Notes: generated from the sequence alone by a model not told the origin. A DNA stretch of 64,000 nt from Dillenia suffruticosa (GCA_033439265.1 JAVTVX010000024.1:7857001-7921000), one strand, 5' to 3'; numbered from the stretch's first letter, positions 21,828-33,779 are shown. A program made the numbers and translations.

Positions 21828-23640
21828 CTCGACAAATAAAGTGTTCTCTTTTCTCTTATTATCAATCAAGACCCGGAAAAGTGCTCTATTGAAACAGAAA
21901 GACTAGACAATGAATAATGCAATTATCTTCTTGAAATCCCAGCGTTATCTGTCCCACTTGAATTCGTCAAAAAGAGAAGTGTGTGACAACTTATAATGTT
22001 TTTCAAAATCAGGGGGCCATTGACATTTTGGTTAATCATACACTTTTCCGTCTCATGATAATGTTCCTATTTCCTTTTCATCCTAAAACATTTTTGTTGC
22101 TTTGGTGCAACAAATGACTTTTGAGAAATAATATTTTTGAAGTTGATGCATATAATAACACAATTATGATGGCTTTTCATAAAGATGATCTCAATTGACT
22201 TTTGAGTTCAAGAGCTTTGGGTCCTTTGTTTGGGACTTGGAATATTTAAGCAATGTTAATTCTAAAAGTTGAATAAGGATTTGAAGAGTTGAAAATGCTT
22301 GTTTTAGTGCAAATCATAGTCATACTAGGACCCCAAGAAATCTGCATCGTCGAGGTAGATTCCACAATAGGTGAAAGTTCTTTCAAATTCTTGAAGCTTA
22401 GTAATGATTTTTCATATATGCACATTGTGAGATTAACTCTATCATAGCTATCACAATTCCAATTTCCTAAGGTAAATCATATGGAGAGAGACCCTTGACT
22501 GTTCTCGAGCTGTATGCCCTATCCTACTTTTTGATGGTTTAAATGCGATACGACACATCGATTAATCAAAAGAAGCATGTTCATGCAACTACCCACCCAC
22601 GACCAGATATACACACATATAATGCTGCTATATGGATCAGTACTGAGAAAAGGTCTCTACATTTATACTTGAAAAATATACGCATTATGAGTGTCGAGCC
22701 AAAATAATCTAGCATTTCCCTGAAAAGATGCATCATGCATGACGGAATATAAATGACTGTTAACAATCTCTAAGCAAATGGAAAACTCCCATCTTTCTCG
22801 AAAACTCGAGAGAAGGGACTGATTATGGGCAGGATATGAAGGGAAAACTTTAATAAGAAGTTTAGTGCACTGCAGACCGTACAATGTAAATGACCAATCT
22901 ATTGCCTTTGCCCTCTACATTCCACAACTCTTCTCAAGTCTCAATAATAAGGTAATAAATCTAAAAAGTGGTCATGCATAACTTTTGTCTTGAGCAAAGT
23001 GAAAATGGGAAGATTGAATATTGAAACACAAGCCAAGACCCACTTGGAATGTAATGTAATTGTATACAGCTAGTGATGCGCCCCGTTCACACGCGCAGAC
23101 AAACAAACCCCATCACTTTTTTTTCCTCCCTCTATGAGAGAGAAAATGAAAACTCCAAGAGCCTTGGAAATCGAGTTAGTGGAGTTCATTTTTTTGCATT
23201 CCCCACAAACATGCCCTTAACGAGCTTAGACCTACCCAAAATTTAGTCTAACCAAAAATATTGTACTCTCGTGTTACCAACTATGTAAAACACTTAGACT
23301 ATAGTAGGTTTCAATATTATGTAACCCAATTTGAATGCAAGAACTGCGTGCTTCTTTTTCTATTAATGGAGATATTTTGTATTTTTTTTTTGAAAAATAT
23401 AATATTTTTATATAAAATATATTTGCTTAAATATTATTAAATATATGAGTTGCAAATATCTAACTGATTAGCTTAATTAGCAAAAGTAGACTCGAGATTT
23501 TGAGATTAACTTTTATTGTTTATTAACATTTGAGGTTTATAACTAGTAAGAAAAGAGTGATCTCATTTTCTTTGTTGCTAAAATTTTTATAAAAGAAAAA
23601 AAAAAAGAATACAAAGCATATAAGTTGTGAAAATAAAGAA
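20561..23640. other. Intergenic DNA
   Basis: AT-rich with a GC-richer promoter-like patch at 21360-21780 before a TC tract, but no downstream coding region found. An (AT)n run lies at 21000-21028. Other short frames look random. Confidence 0.5.
21777..21824. repeat. (TC)24 microsatellite
   Basis: Forty-eight bases of uninterrupted TC. Confidence 0.95.
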
Positions 23641-23648
23641 TTCTTTTT

Positions 23649-23671
23649 GGGGGTGGGGGGGTGGGCGGGGG
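23649..23671 (+). promoter_or_regulatory. Potential G-quadruplex tract
   Basis: Four G-runs of 5, 7, 3 and 5 bases with single-base loops (T, T, C), about 70 bases upstream of a TATA box. This meets the usual G3+N1-7 quadruplex pattern with very short loops, which are generally the most stable. Confidence 0.7.
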
Positions 23672-23736
23672 AAGAAAAAGAGCATTTGGCCCACTTACTC
23701 CCACTCACCCCAAGCAAAAGCTTACTGGGCGACCTT

Positions 23737-23744
23737 TATATAAG
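23737..23744 (+). promoter_or_regulatory. TATA box of an unidentified transcription unit
   Basis: TATATAAG is followed by a CT-rich stretch (TCTCCTCCCTCCCCTC) typical of a plant transcription start and leader. It lies between the G-rich tract and the short ORF at 23869. Confidence 0.5.
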
Positions 23745-23868
23745 ACCCCATATGTCTCCTCCCTCCCCTCACACATACTTTCTCCCCCTCTCTGCTAGCT
23801 TAGAATTCTGTTCTTTTCAGGGTAATTCTTAGTTCATGTGCTGATCTCTCTAACCAAAGACGCACATA

Positions 23869-23967
23869 ATGATGAGAGGGCAAAGAAGAGAGTTTGACCG
23901 CTGGGGAAGTAATTTCAGGGGTGGCGGCCGTCGTGTGAGGCGGCGACGGCGAATGGCTGTGCTGTAA
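23869..23967 (+). CDS. Possible small Arg/Gly-rich ORF (32 aa)
   Basis: It starts at the first of two tandem ATGs and encodes MMRGQRREFDRWGSNFRGGG followed by an Arg-rich stretch and MAVL before TAA. A two-codon upstream ORF (ATG TGC TGA) lies at 23836. It sits about 100 bases after the TATA box. I do not recognise the peptide. The transcript could equally be a longer spliced gene with this as leader, or a non-coding RNA: a loose inverted repeat lies at about 24013-24033 and 24066-24089. The opposite strand is open for 66 codons with a hydrophobic segment (PFFLFSVLFAISFLFIY), but the promoter signals favour the + strand. Confidence 0.3.
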   Translation: MMRGQRREFDRWGSNFRGGGRRVRRRRRMAVL

Positions 23968-24459
23968 ATAAACAGAAAGCTGATGGCAAAAAGAACAGAA
24001 AAAAGAAAAAAAGGCATTGCAATTTCTCTCTCCTGAGTTTCTTTGGTCAAAAAAATCTTAGAATTGGGAGAGCGGTATTATTGCATTGCGGGGAATTGAG
24101 GGTAGCGGTCCGATTTTACCTTCGCTTTGTCAGAATTTCGTCCCTTTTTTTTCTTACTTCCTCGCTTGACCTTGGAAGTTGCTTTTTATTACGGCTTTAC
24201 CCTTTCTTTTCAATTTTTCTTTTTAACTTATGGTTTCTGATTTTAATGTTTCAAGGGTTGAGAGAATAGGGGATGTAAGGGATGCATACGAAGTAGCTTG
24301 TCTGGTTATGGTGGGGTTCGAGTGGGTTAAAAGTTGCTTGTAATATGCTGCTGGGCATGCATCACTTACACCTCTCTTGTACTATGTCTGGCTTCTTTTC
24401 CTAATTTAGACATAAAGACTTCTTTAGTTTCTCACTCTCTCTCTTCATTATTTTCCTCC

Positions 24460-24930
24460 GTTTGAAAGACTCAATCGTTTGCTTTAACTATAAATAAATG
24501 GGTATCCGATGAATTCACTAAAATGAAAGAGAGACAAAAATGTGTTCATATTCATGAAAGAGAACTTCAAATTTTAAATTCTAATAACTTGACAAACTAA
24601 ATAAAACTCCTCTCTCTCTCTCTCTCTCTCTTCTCAAATCAATAGAATTAATTATTTTCATGTTTCTCACAGTGAAATCTGCTTGAGACGGCATTCGAGG
24701 ACCCCGAGTTTACTTTAATCTTTTACTCAGGTGAAGGGTCACGCACACCCCACAGCCAACCACCAAAGAAAAGTTAAAGTGAATACAAGAATAACACATA
24801 GGATATATCAACTGTACAATATATATATTATTTCTGCTTTAAAGTACTTTTTATTTTTTATTTTTTAAAATCTGGTCTTTGAATATTCAATTAAAAGCAA
24901 TCAATCAAAACCTTGAGTATCCCAAAAGTT
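24460..24930. repeat. Segmental duplication copy, paralogous to 35760-36330
   Basis: About 440 bases match 35760-36330 closely. Shared stretches include GGTATCCGATGAATTCACTA, a TC microsatellite at the same point (24609-24632 versus 35914-35971), CCACAGCCAACCACCAAAGA and GGTCTTTGAATATTCAATTA. The copies are 11 kb apart, with the Ty3 element between them. This copy lacks the 62-bp insert found at 36069. Confidence 0.85.
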
Positions 24931-25211
24931 AAAAAAGCGAAGAGAGGAAGAACTGTATGGACAAAAATAGGCCGGCCCAATGTTCCAGAGTAGTGAAAGG
25001 GCAAGGCATTAGCCTGAAAAATGGGTGCCGATTGTTGGCCTATTGCCGTTAGCTTATGCTCATGGCCTATTTAAAGCCCATTCCTAAATTTTAAAATCGG
25101 TTGGGAGCCCATCTGGGCCATCTCCAATTAGATCGTAATTTGTATTGACAATGCTATGCTAGCACCTCCTAAAATGAGCGTGCCGCACTAGCACCTCCCG
25201 TGAGGTAATTC

Positions 25212-25302
25212 TTTTTTTTTTTTTTTTCGCATGCTGGGACTCGAATCCAAGACTATCACATGAGGGGAAGCGAAAGGTGCCACTAGAACTGAAACTCACT
25301 GA
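25212..25302 (-). mobile_element. Probable tRNA-derived short retroposon, copy 4
   Basis: On the - strand: A-box AGTTCTAGTGGCACC (25276-25290), B-box TTGGATTCGAGTCCC (25236-25250) and a 16-base poly(A) (T-run 25212-25227). Flanks TAATCTCATGG and TTACCTCACGG match at most positions and may be a decayed target duplication. The internal promoter is the best preserved of the set. Confidence 0.6.
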
Positions 25303-26399
25303 CCATGAGATTATCCATTCTAATATTATTTTCATCCACACACGATTAACTATAGAGTTCTAATGAGAAAACATGATATTGAAAGACCCCCCAAATTGAA
25401 CTTGACAGTATTCAAACCAAATTAATTAAAATATGATTAAAAAAAAACAAAATACTATGCATGCACCATTTGTGGCTCTCATTTCAAAGCCACCAATGAC
25501 CTAAATGTTGTAGCATGTATCGCAATTTAATACACATAATTTCATTAGTTTTTTTTTTCATTGATTAATTGAAATCTGATAATCAATTTATTGATTTTGA
25601 CCAATGCGATTCCAATTAATAGTCAGATCCATTAAGTAGCAAACTCTCCCGATACATTTTTTCTCTTCATTTCTAAAAACTCGAATCCAGTTAAAGAAAT
25701 GCACAATCATTGCATCAATAAGGCATTGATACTGTTGGAAGTTTTATGCCCACGGGGCAGTTTTTTTTTTTGTTAGTTTCTTTTTTTAAAATACCCCTTA
25801 ACTAACTAACCAATGTGTGGCTCTCTCCCCGAAGGTCTCTCTCAATTCTAAGTGAGTGCCTCCGTGTGAATGCCTCTGTAACACATTGCCTCGGATAAAG
25901 ATAGAAATCACTTGAGAGAACAATTGAAAATTTAAGGAATCTTAAGAAAATTTCTTTCGTCATTTGGATCATCAGATTTTGGATTGAGGCGTTATGAAAT
26001 AGTGATAGTAGTTCGATTCTGTAATCATCATCCTGACTGAGCAATCCGTTCATGGGATACGTGATTTCGATTGATTTATTGAAACCCTATATAATGAGAT
26101 ATTTATCTGTAAATTCTAAAACTTTTAATTTTATATGCTTTCCACATGCGCATATAATGTAATAAATCCTTCGTATACACATAATTACATGGGTAACATA
26201 GTCCCACGAACTAGACACATTGTGGATGATTGTTGGACGACTTGAGGCTATGATAAGCTGATCCTTTAATTAAACAGATTTTTTTCAATGGTATAATTTA
26301 TTTATTCAGTTCTCTTAGCCATCATACATGGAATACATTAGGTATGGTCTGAGGGTGCCTTATTTGGGTGCCTAGCTTTGGTTTTGATGAGTTTAAATA
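25303..26399. other. Intergenic DNA; possible LTR-like segment
   Basis: From 25735 the sequence TGTTGGAAGTTTTATGCCC and the later CT-rich stretch resemble the start of a plant copia-type LTR, but no partner copy or element body was found. Nothing else is assignable. Confidence 0.3.
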
Positions 26400-28140
26400 T
26401 ATTTCTGACCCTGTTGATCCCAAGTGCTCGGTGGATGATTCTAGCGGTGGTAATTTTGTTGAGTTTTTCTCATTTAGATTTCAATTTTAAAATTCTTCCA
26501 TTTTCTATCTGAGGAGGTGGGCTGCAAAGAGTTCGACCGAGGGTTGGTTTTGTCTCTAGACAAGGTCGGAGTCTAAGTTGACATTTTTCTATAACAAGAG
26601 TATAGACAGGAGCTAGATGAATAGGTTTTTTTTCATGGAGTTCAGAAAGAAGAATCTCATGTCGGTAATACCGGAGGCAAGTGATGGTTTTGCTATGGGA
26701 TTGAGGGCTCCAAACCCTTCTCAGCACTCAAACTTCATTCACTCGGGGGGTGGTTTTTGTTTGGCAGAGAAGAGGGCCATTCATGTTGACACCCTCCTTC
26801 ATGAGGAATTGTTAAAATTGGTGTGTCTGTTGTTAAGTAAGAAGATGTAGATAAAGAGACCACTTTTGGTAAGAAGGCGGCGGTTAGACTGTTTGACATT
26901 CTCAGCACAGCTTATGGAGATGACCTAAGGAAGATCACCACCAAGAAACTGATGAGGGACCGAGGTGGTAAATATGTCAAAGAAAGAGACAGTGAAGAGG
27001 TTAGTGAACTACGCTCAATTGCTACTTCGATTTCTAAGGGAAATAACAGGAAACTGATGGTCTCTAGTCATAGTAGTGAGGAGGTTGAAACGACTAGGGG
27101 AAAAGAGTTCATGACACCAGCTTTGGCTATCGAAGGTGTCGAGACTATCGGTGCCGAGTTTGGAGCTCTCGGTAGGGAGGAAGATATTTCCTTGAGGGCT
27201 CCAGGCATCGGTAAGGAGGAGGTTGGGCTGAGAGTTGGGGCTAGAACATTGAGTGCTCTTTCAAAGCCTTTATATGTCTGGAAAGGTAAATAGGGTTCTG
27301 CATGATCAGACACCCCTTTCCACTTGTCTTTGTTAGGTCTTTTGACATGAAGAGGGACCTAAAGGAAAGGGGAGTTGTAGTAATAAGCTGTGGTAATAAT
27401 CGTTTTAGTTATATCAATGTGGTTGAGGCAAGGAGATTTGCCGACAGGCTGGATTGCCATTGCTCTGAGCTGGAGTTGAATGGTCTATTTATAAAGTAAG
27501 GCAATGAAGTTGTAATGTTTTTGGCACTTCAGGTAAGCCTTTTCTTCTAGAGTGTTGGCTAGTCCAATGTCCCAACTTTAGTTGTGTAATTTAGTATGAC
27601 TTGTACAGACTGCTACCATGGTTGAGTTTGAGAGGTTAAGATGGAACCAGTTGCAGGTCATCTAGAGCATCTAGTGGGTCAAAGGGACAAAGAGATTTAT
27701 TGGCTCTGAGTGGGTTTGGCCCAAAAAGATAGGGAAGTTGAAGAGGAAAAGGTGGCACATGCTACTTCTGATGATAAAGAGAAAGAGATAGAAGCTTTGA
27801 AGGCTAACTTGGGGCTCGCAATGCAATAGTATGACGTGGCTTCGGAAGTACGAGAGGCTAGTGGCGCTATAGGTGGCTAATGAGTCTCATGCTAAGTTGG
27901 AAGAGAGACTGGTGAGGTGGGAGACAAAATAATGAAAGGACAAGGAGAAGTATGACCGTGTTGAGCAAGAGCTTTGTGAGAGGCTGCAACAGGCTGAAGA
28001 GGTAATCCGCCAAGTAGGACTTGAGGTCCATATGATCACTGGTAATGGTTCTAAAGTGTCAGGCCTGAGCCTTGTTGTGGCTTTGAGCAGATCAGCCAAC
28101 GAAAGTTCTCGTATTGCAACCGTTTCAAACCCTTCCAGAT
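26400..28140 (+). pseudogene. Antisense ORF remnant of the Ty3 element (decayed)
   Basis: This strand is opposite to the gag-protease of the adjoining Ty3 element. The stretch is GC-richer with a coding texture broken by stops and frame changes. Open pieces are 26617-26850 (with HVDTLLHEELLKL), 26952-27293 and 27302-27499. Toward the end, about 27660-28100, is a Glu/Lys-rich coiled-coil-like stretch (EEEKVAHATSDDKEKEIEAL, KYDRVEQELCERLQQAEE). Tat/Ogre-type Ty3 elements are known to carry an additional antisense ORF downstream of pol, which fits the position and strand. It could alternatively be an unrelated captured gene. Confidence 0.5.
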
Positions 28141-28559
28141 GACTTCTATCTATCGTTGCATTCTTTTTCTTTAGTTTACTTCTCTTTATGTATCTTTATC
28201 TCTAGATTTGATATGAGTCTTGTTGCTCAGTTGTAATTCCACATCAAGGTGAATAGAACAGGAGTTTTCCTCTAGGTGTGCCCCTTCCTTTTAACTATTT
28301 TAATGATGTAGGGAATAAAGTAGCTCAATTGTTCCTCTATTTATGACACTATGATAGCCAAAAGGGTGTTCGTAACTCGCGAGATATAATATTGTGAGAA
28401 TGAGAATTAAATCCATCCTTTATGCTTGAGCTCGTATAGGAGAATGAGAATTAAATCCATCCTTTATGCTTGAGCTCGCGTAGGGTGTGTGCTGGGAGAA
28501 TTCCCAATAATACTTAGAATCTAGGAAATGTTCGTACGGGGTGTATAACCGAGAGCATA

Positions 28560-29105
28560 TCTAAAAACCATCTTGCATGTGCTGTGGAGCTAAGAGATTG
28601 GGTCGTAGAATCAAGCAAGTAGCATAAAATATAGAACCGAGAAAGCAAGTATGAAACCCATAAATGGCGTAGAGCCGAAGGGTTGAGTACGGAATCCACA
28701 TGACGCATAGAGCCAAGGGATCGATGGTTGCAAAACCCATGTTGAGGTGCGGGGTCAAGAAATAGATGGGTGCGAAACCCGTATTATGGCAAAGTCAAGA
28801 GATTAATGGGTGCGGAACCTATGTTGTGGTGCGAGGCTGAGAGATTGGTGAGTATGGAACCTATGTTGCGGCACGAGGCTGAGAGATTGATGGGTGCGGA
28901 ACCATGTTGCGATGTGGGGCCAAGAGATTAGTGGGTGCGGAACTCATGTTGTGGAGTAGGGCCGAGAGATTGATGGGTGTGAAACTCATGTTGCGGAGTA
29001 GGGCCGAGAGATTGCTGAGTGCAGAACCCATGTTGCGGTTTGGGGCTGAGAGATCGTTGGGTGCGGGACCTATGTTGTGGTGCGGGGCCAAGAGATTGAT
29101 AGGTC
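28560..29105. repeat. Minisatellite, ~58-bp unit, in the Ty3 3' region
   Basis: Nine or ten imperfect units share the words GCCGAGAGATTGATGGGTG, GGAACCCATGTTGCGG and GGGCC. The units near 28780-29105 are the most alike and those left of 28700 more diverged. Tandem arrays between the coding region and 3' LTR are typical of Tat/Ogre Ty3 elements. Open frames across the array on both strands arise from the repeat. Confidence 0.85.
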
Positions 29106-29163
29106 TGCAAGGAAAAGACCATGGTTAATGTACTATTTATGGGCATAATTGTCTTAATTTTTG

Positions 29164-29799
29164 TTACTGATCAAAGCATCCAAAGGAGATGGACAGAGAA
29201 AAAATCTGAAATATTATTATTATAAGAATCCAAAATGAAACAGAGACATGAAAGAGTTGACATAGCAGTGATAGGTAGCAAACAAAAGGTAGCAATGATA
29301 GGTAGCAAGCCAAAAGTACTAAACCGAAGCTTTCGAATGGGTTGCAATCGAGTGCTTCAATGTCAAGGCATGTCTTGAACTTTTTTTTCATATGTCTGAT
29401 GCTCAATAATGCTTCCAAGTCATCTAGGTTGAGCCGACCCAGTATAGCATTATAGTGAAATGCCAACTTGACTATATTGAATGTAACAATGGCTATGGCA
29501 TGATTGGGCGGTATCCCTAGGGTCATCGGAAGCAAGATGGTGCCTTTAGGATATATCCACTTACTTGAAAGTCCCTTTAGGGGCCTAACATGTGGTTTAA
29601 GGTTAGCATGGTTGAGACCCATTTGTCTAAATGAATCCCAGTTGAGGATATTACAGCTAGCTTCTTGGTCGATGAAGATCCTCTTGATAGTGTATTGGTC
29701 TAATTTAGTAGTAATGATTAAAGGGTAATGTCGTCCGAGATTGGTCTTCACTAGTTCGGTATCGTTAGAACTTATCATTGGTCTTTTTTTTTCCACCAC
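29164..29799 (-). pseudogene. Ty3 aspartic protease region (Tat/Ogre type)
   Basis: Reads KTNLGRHYPLIITTKLDQY, then the protease core IKRIFIDQEASCNILNWDSF, where the D-S/T-G-(S/A)-S active site has become DQEAS, then the flap-side FHYNAILGRLNLDDLEALLS with the ILGR motif. The catalytic triad is altered, so it is inactive. The frame then runs into hydrophobic, non-homologous sequence. Reverse transcriptase, RNase H and integrase, expected next, are absent: the minisatellite begins only 60 bases later. Confidence 0.8.
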
Positions 29800-29893
29800 T
29801 TTAAGTCTGGGTAGTAAGAATTTTTTTAGAGGTGGGCATTTCTATTCTATGAAATATTTGAGTAAAGTAACCGTTCAATTTGACGTCGGGGAG

Positions 29894-31330
29894 TTATATG
29901 GAGAAGTCTCTTCTACATATTTGAAAGGTGACTCTTTCATGTCGATTCCAAACAGCTCCTGCAACCAGTGACTCAGTGGGTTCTTGATTATCGACCTCTA
30001 GATGGCGCTGTTCTCTTTGTCGACGGGGGACATTTCCTTCATATCGGGTGTCAATGAAACTTTGGAGCTTTCCCTCCCTGACCAAGGCTTCAATTTCATC
30101 GTTTAGCCTCCAGTACTCATTTGTTGTATGGCCAAACTCGTGATGGAAATTGCAATATTGGGTCATATCCCTCTTGAAATCACCCCCTTGAGAGAGGAAG
30201 CCAACTGATGTAAGGCTAATTCCTAATTTGCAGAAGTATCTAGCTAGGAGGGTCATTTAAAGGGTATAATTGGTGAACCCATGATGGGGTGGAGGTCCCG
30301 CTGGAATCCTTTTTGGTGAAAGCTAGCATGATAAAGGCTGGGCGTATTCGTTCATTGTGCTTGTTTGTCCCTTGTCAACTTTTATGCCTATCGAATGCCT
30401 TGGCCTCTTCGATGGCAATATACTTTTTTGCCCGGGCATAAAATTCTTGTATAATAGACGAAGGATTCATGGTGACCGAGATCTTTATTCTCGAAGGTCT
30501 CAATCCAATGAGTAATGCCGCTAAGGCGATAGAGTGATCCAAATCCGAGACCTTGATCATGTCAATATTGAACTTGTCAAGGAAGTCCCTTAATGGCTCA
30601 TTGTCCCTCTGCTGGAGGGATAAGAGGGAGGTAAATTTTCTCTTAAAGTCTCAGCTAATCACAAAATGGGCTTCGAACCACTGTCTGAGTTGGGAGAAAT
30701 TCTTAATGCTGGATGGCAGGAGTGAACTGAACCATGTAGGGCTGTTACATGGATCGAGTCGAGTTTGAGTCGCTCGCGAGCTACTCAGTCAACAGCTCAA
30801 CTCGACTCGAATTTGACCGAATTCGAGTCGAGTTCATCATATATCGAGTCAAGATCGAGTAATAGAATTTTAAACTCGAAAATTCGACGAGTAGCTCGAT
30901 TACATATATGAATATATATTATATATATTTATATAGAATTATAATATAAAAATAAAATAAAATAAAAGATATTAATATATTAATATATTATAAAATAATT
31001 GTGTTTTTAAGCCGAATTAGAGTAGAGTTCGAACAGTTTGTTATACAATCGAGTTGATTTTGAGTCATATTATTTACTACTCGTCGAGTTTGAGTTGAGT
31101 TCGAGTCGGGTAAAAAAAATCGAATTCAAATTCAAGTACAAGGATACTCGGGATCGACTCGGTTCGAATACACCCCTAGAACCATGCTAAGGCATTTCCC
31201 TTCAAGGTCATGGGAAAGTGTTTGCATATGGTCACGCCTGACATATCTCTCAAAATCATGATCGTGACAAAGTGTGATGCATTTTTCCTAGGGTCGGTAG
31301 TGCCATCGTATATCTCCATGGGGTAGGAGG
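29894..31330 (-). pseudogene. Ty3 gag, C-terminal half (split by a MITE)
   Basis: On the - strand just left of CACTA element 2: YPMEIYDGTTDPRKNASHF, ICKHFPMTLKGNALAWF, the Retrotrans_gag core. After the hAT MITE it continues with FSQLRQWFEAHFV, RDNEPLRDFLDKFN, ALLIGLRPSRIKISVTMNP and YARAKKYIAIEEAKAF (30560-30375). The zinc-knuckle-like block CNFHHEFGHTTNEYWRLNDE is at 30256-29894, with its second Cys replaced by Tyr. Frameshifts occur between blocks. Confidence 0.85.
30737..31178. mobile_element. hAT-type MITE inside Ty3 gag
   Basis: The ends are TAGGGCTGTTACATGGATCG and, reversed, TAGGGGTGTATTCGAACCGA. The perfect 8-bp duplication GAACCATG flanks both sides (30729-30736 and 31179-31186), diagnostic of hAT insertions. 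The interior is 442 bp with many GAGTCGAG/CTCGACTC words near both ends and an AT-rich centre. There is no ORF. The gag reading resumes across it. Confidence 0.92.
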
Positions 31331-31333
31331 ATG

Positions 31334-33143
31334 CACTACAAAAAAACCAGCTTTTAGTAACAAATTTAGCGACGAAAATTTAATAAAAATTCGTCGTTAA
31401 AAACATTAGCGACGAAAAATTTTTCGTCGCTAATAACGGGTCGCAAAAATTTAGCGACAAAACATTAGAAATTCGTCGCTAAATTTAGCGATAAATAATT
31501 TTTTGTCGCTAAATCCATCGCAAATTTAGCGACGAAAATCAAAAATTCGTCGTTAAATTAATTAATTAATTAATAAATATATATTAATATTTTAATTTAT
31601 TTAATTATTTTTCAAATTTTGCGATGAACTCTGAATTTCGTCGCAAAATTAATTAATTATTTAATAAATATATATTAATATTTTATTTTATTTTATTATT
31701 TTTCAAATTTAGCAACGAATTTTGAAATTCGTCGCAAAATTAATTAATTAATTAATAAATATATATTAATATTTTATTTTATTTAATTATTTTTCAAATT
31801 TTGCGACAAATTCTGGAATTCGTCGCTAATTTTACGACGAATTTATCAATTCGTTGCAAAATTAATTAATTATTTAATAAATATATATTAAAATTTTATT
31901 TTATTGAATTATTTTCAAAATTTTGCGACGAATTTCCCAATTCGTCGCAAAATTAATTAATTAATATATATATATATTAAAATTTTATTTTATTTTATTA
32001 TTTTTCAAATTTTGCGACGAATTTTGAAATTCGTCGCAAAATTAATTAATTAATTCCACCGCCTAAATCCGGCCCGCCCGCCCGCCCGAGCCAGCATCCG
32101 CCCGAACGCCCGCCCGAGCCGGCACCCACACGCCCTCCCTCACTTAATTCTTGAGAAATTCCACCGCTTTGTTCCCACCATGGTTCGAACCCTTGCGCTT
32201 CCGTAAACCTTTAAGATCTTGTAACCATCAAGCTAAACGTTAGTATCTGTTATAAATTTTATTTTTTACTTATTATCTTTCCCTTACATATTTCACATAA
32301 TAATAAAACAATATAAAATAACAATTTATTATAGAATAATAAAATATTAGTATAAATAAAATAAAAAAATATATATAAAAATAATAATACTATTTTTAGA
32401 AAAGATAATATAAAAATATAATATAATATATTAATTAAAAATAATAAATGTGATAATTTTTTTAAATAAAAAATAAAAAATATATATTAATATTTTAAAT
32501 GAGATAATAAATATATATTAATTAAAATTTTAATTTATTTTATTATTTTCAAAATCTTGGAACGAATTTTGAAATTCGTCGCAAAATTAATTAATTAATT
32601 AATTAATTTATATTAAAATTTTATTTTATTATATTATTTTCAAAATTTTGCGATGAATTTTGAAATTCGTCGCAAAATTAATTAATTAATTAATTAATTT
32701 ATATTAAAATTTTATTTTATTTTATTATTTTTAAAATTTTGTAACGAATTTTGAAATTCATCGCAAAATTTGCCACGAATTTTGAAATTCGTCGCAAAAT
32801 TTGTCACGAATTTTGAAATTCGTCGCAAAATTAATTAATTAATTAATTAATTAATATATATTAAAATTTTATTTTATTTTATTATTTTCAAAATTAGCGT
32901 CGAATTTCAAAATTCGTAGCCAAATTAGCGACGAATCTCAGAATTCGTCGCAAAATTAGCGACGAATGTTGAAATTCGTCGCAAAATTAGCGACAAATTT
33001 CCGGTCGTCTCTAAATTAGCTACAACTTTTTTTTCGTTAGAAATTTTGTTAGAAATAGCGATGAAAAAATATTTCGTCGCTAATTTGCAACGAAAAAAAT
33101 TTATCGCTAAATTTCGTCGCAAAAAATGTGTTTTTTTGTAGTG
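31334..33143. mobile_element. Non-autonomous CACTA element 2 inside Ty3 gag
   Basis: It starts CACTACAAAAAAACCAGC and ends TTTTTTTGTAGTG; ATG is duplicated at 31331-31333 and 33144-33146. The 1810 bp are packed with inverted and direct copies of AATTTTGAAATTCGTCGCAA joined by AATTAATTAATTAAT runs, so each repeat can fold as a hairpin (GACGAAT...ATTCGTC). A GC-rich patch of CCCGCC repeats lies at 32050-32130. No transposase. Confidence 0.92.
32181..32234 (-). other. tRNA-like module inside CACTA element 2
   Basis: On the - strand: A-box AGCTTGATGGTT (32223-32234), 30 bases, then B-box GGGTTCGAACCA (32181-32192), followed by the GC-rich patch. The AT-rich sequence on its 5' side (32250-32350) aligns with 15210-15300 of CACTA element 1. 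Confidence 0.55.
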
Positions 33144-33698
33144 ATGTTTCGAGACATTGGCTTAGCGACAATCCTGGGATCAAACGACAAAGAGTTGGGG
33201 ATGTAATGGCCAAGGCCGTCTCATCCTGTGTTAGCCTATTTAAGATTGTAAGTAACGAGCCCTTCAACTTGCTTTTTCAAATCCTCCGGTTCTAGTTGGT
33301 AGGTCACCAAGGGCTTTGGGCGTCTGCAGGGCTGCAGCTTTTGTGCTCTGACTTCTTGGAGGAGGAAGAAGCTTCATGCTTGAGAATGTGACTGATTTCT
33401 TCCCATTTCTTACTCATACTCTATATCCAGAACTCCAATTTTTCCATTTGGGCACGATTGATTTAGTCGGGAGAAACCAGAATAGGGGTGGAGCAGGGCA
33501 AGCTTGAGGTGCAGTCACTAAGAGTTGAGAGTTTTCATGCGAGGGTGGCTCGGGATGGCGCTGTGTGCAAATGTTTGAAGTGTTTGGCGAAATAGCTAAA
33601 GGTGCCAACGATGGGGGATCAATGAGATAGGACGTCTGCCCTCCCATCTTTGATGTAATCTTGGAGGTGTTATCTTCGTTTTGTCTTTTCGGTGGCAT
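33144..33698 (-). pseudogene. Ty3 gag, N-terminal part
   Basis: It starts MPPKRQNEDNTSKITSKMGG at 33698 and has a Pro/Ala-rich low-complexity region typical of Tat-lineage gag N-termini. It frames on toward the CACTA 2 insertion. About 96 bases separate the ATG from the end of the 5' LTR, a usual distance. Confidence 0.75.
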
Positions 33699-33779
33699 GG
33701 TGGCATTGTGGCATTGGGGAGTGAAGGAGATTGAAAGAGGGTGTTAACTTCTTTGAATTAATCAATCTATCGTTCCCAC

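Noticed and set aside
25735..26330. Solo LTR
   Set aside because: The start resembles plant LTRs, but there is no second copy, no clear CA end and no target duplication.
28861..29146. Repeat-containing frames on both strands near 29 kb
   Set aside because: Products of the 58-bp minisatellite, whose unit lacks stops in several frames; no start context.
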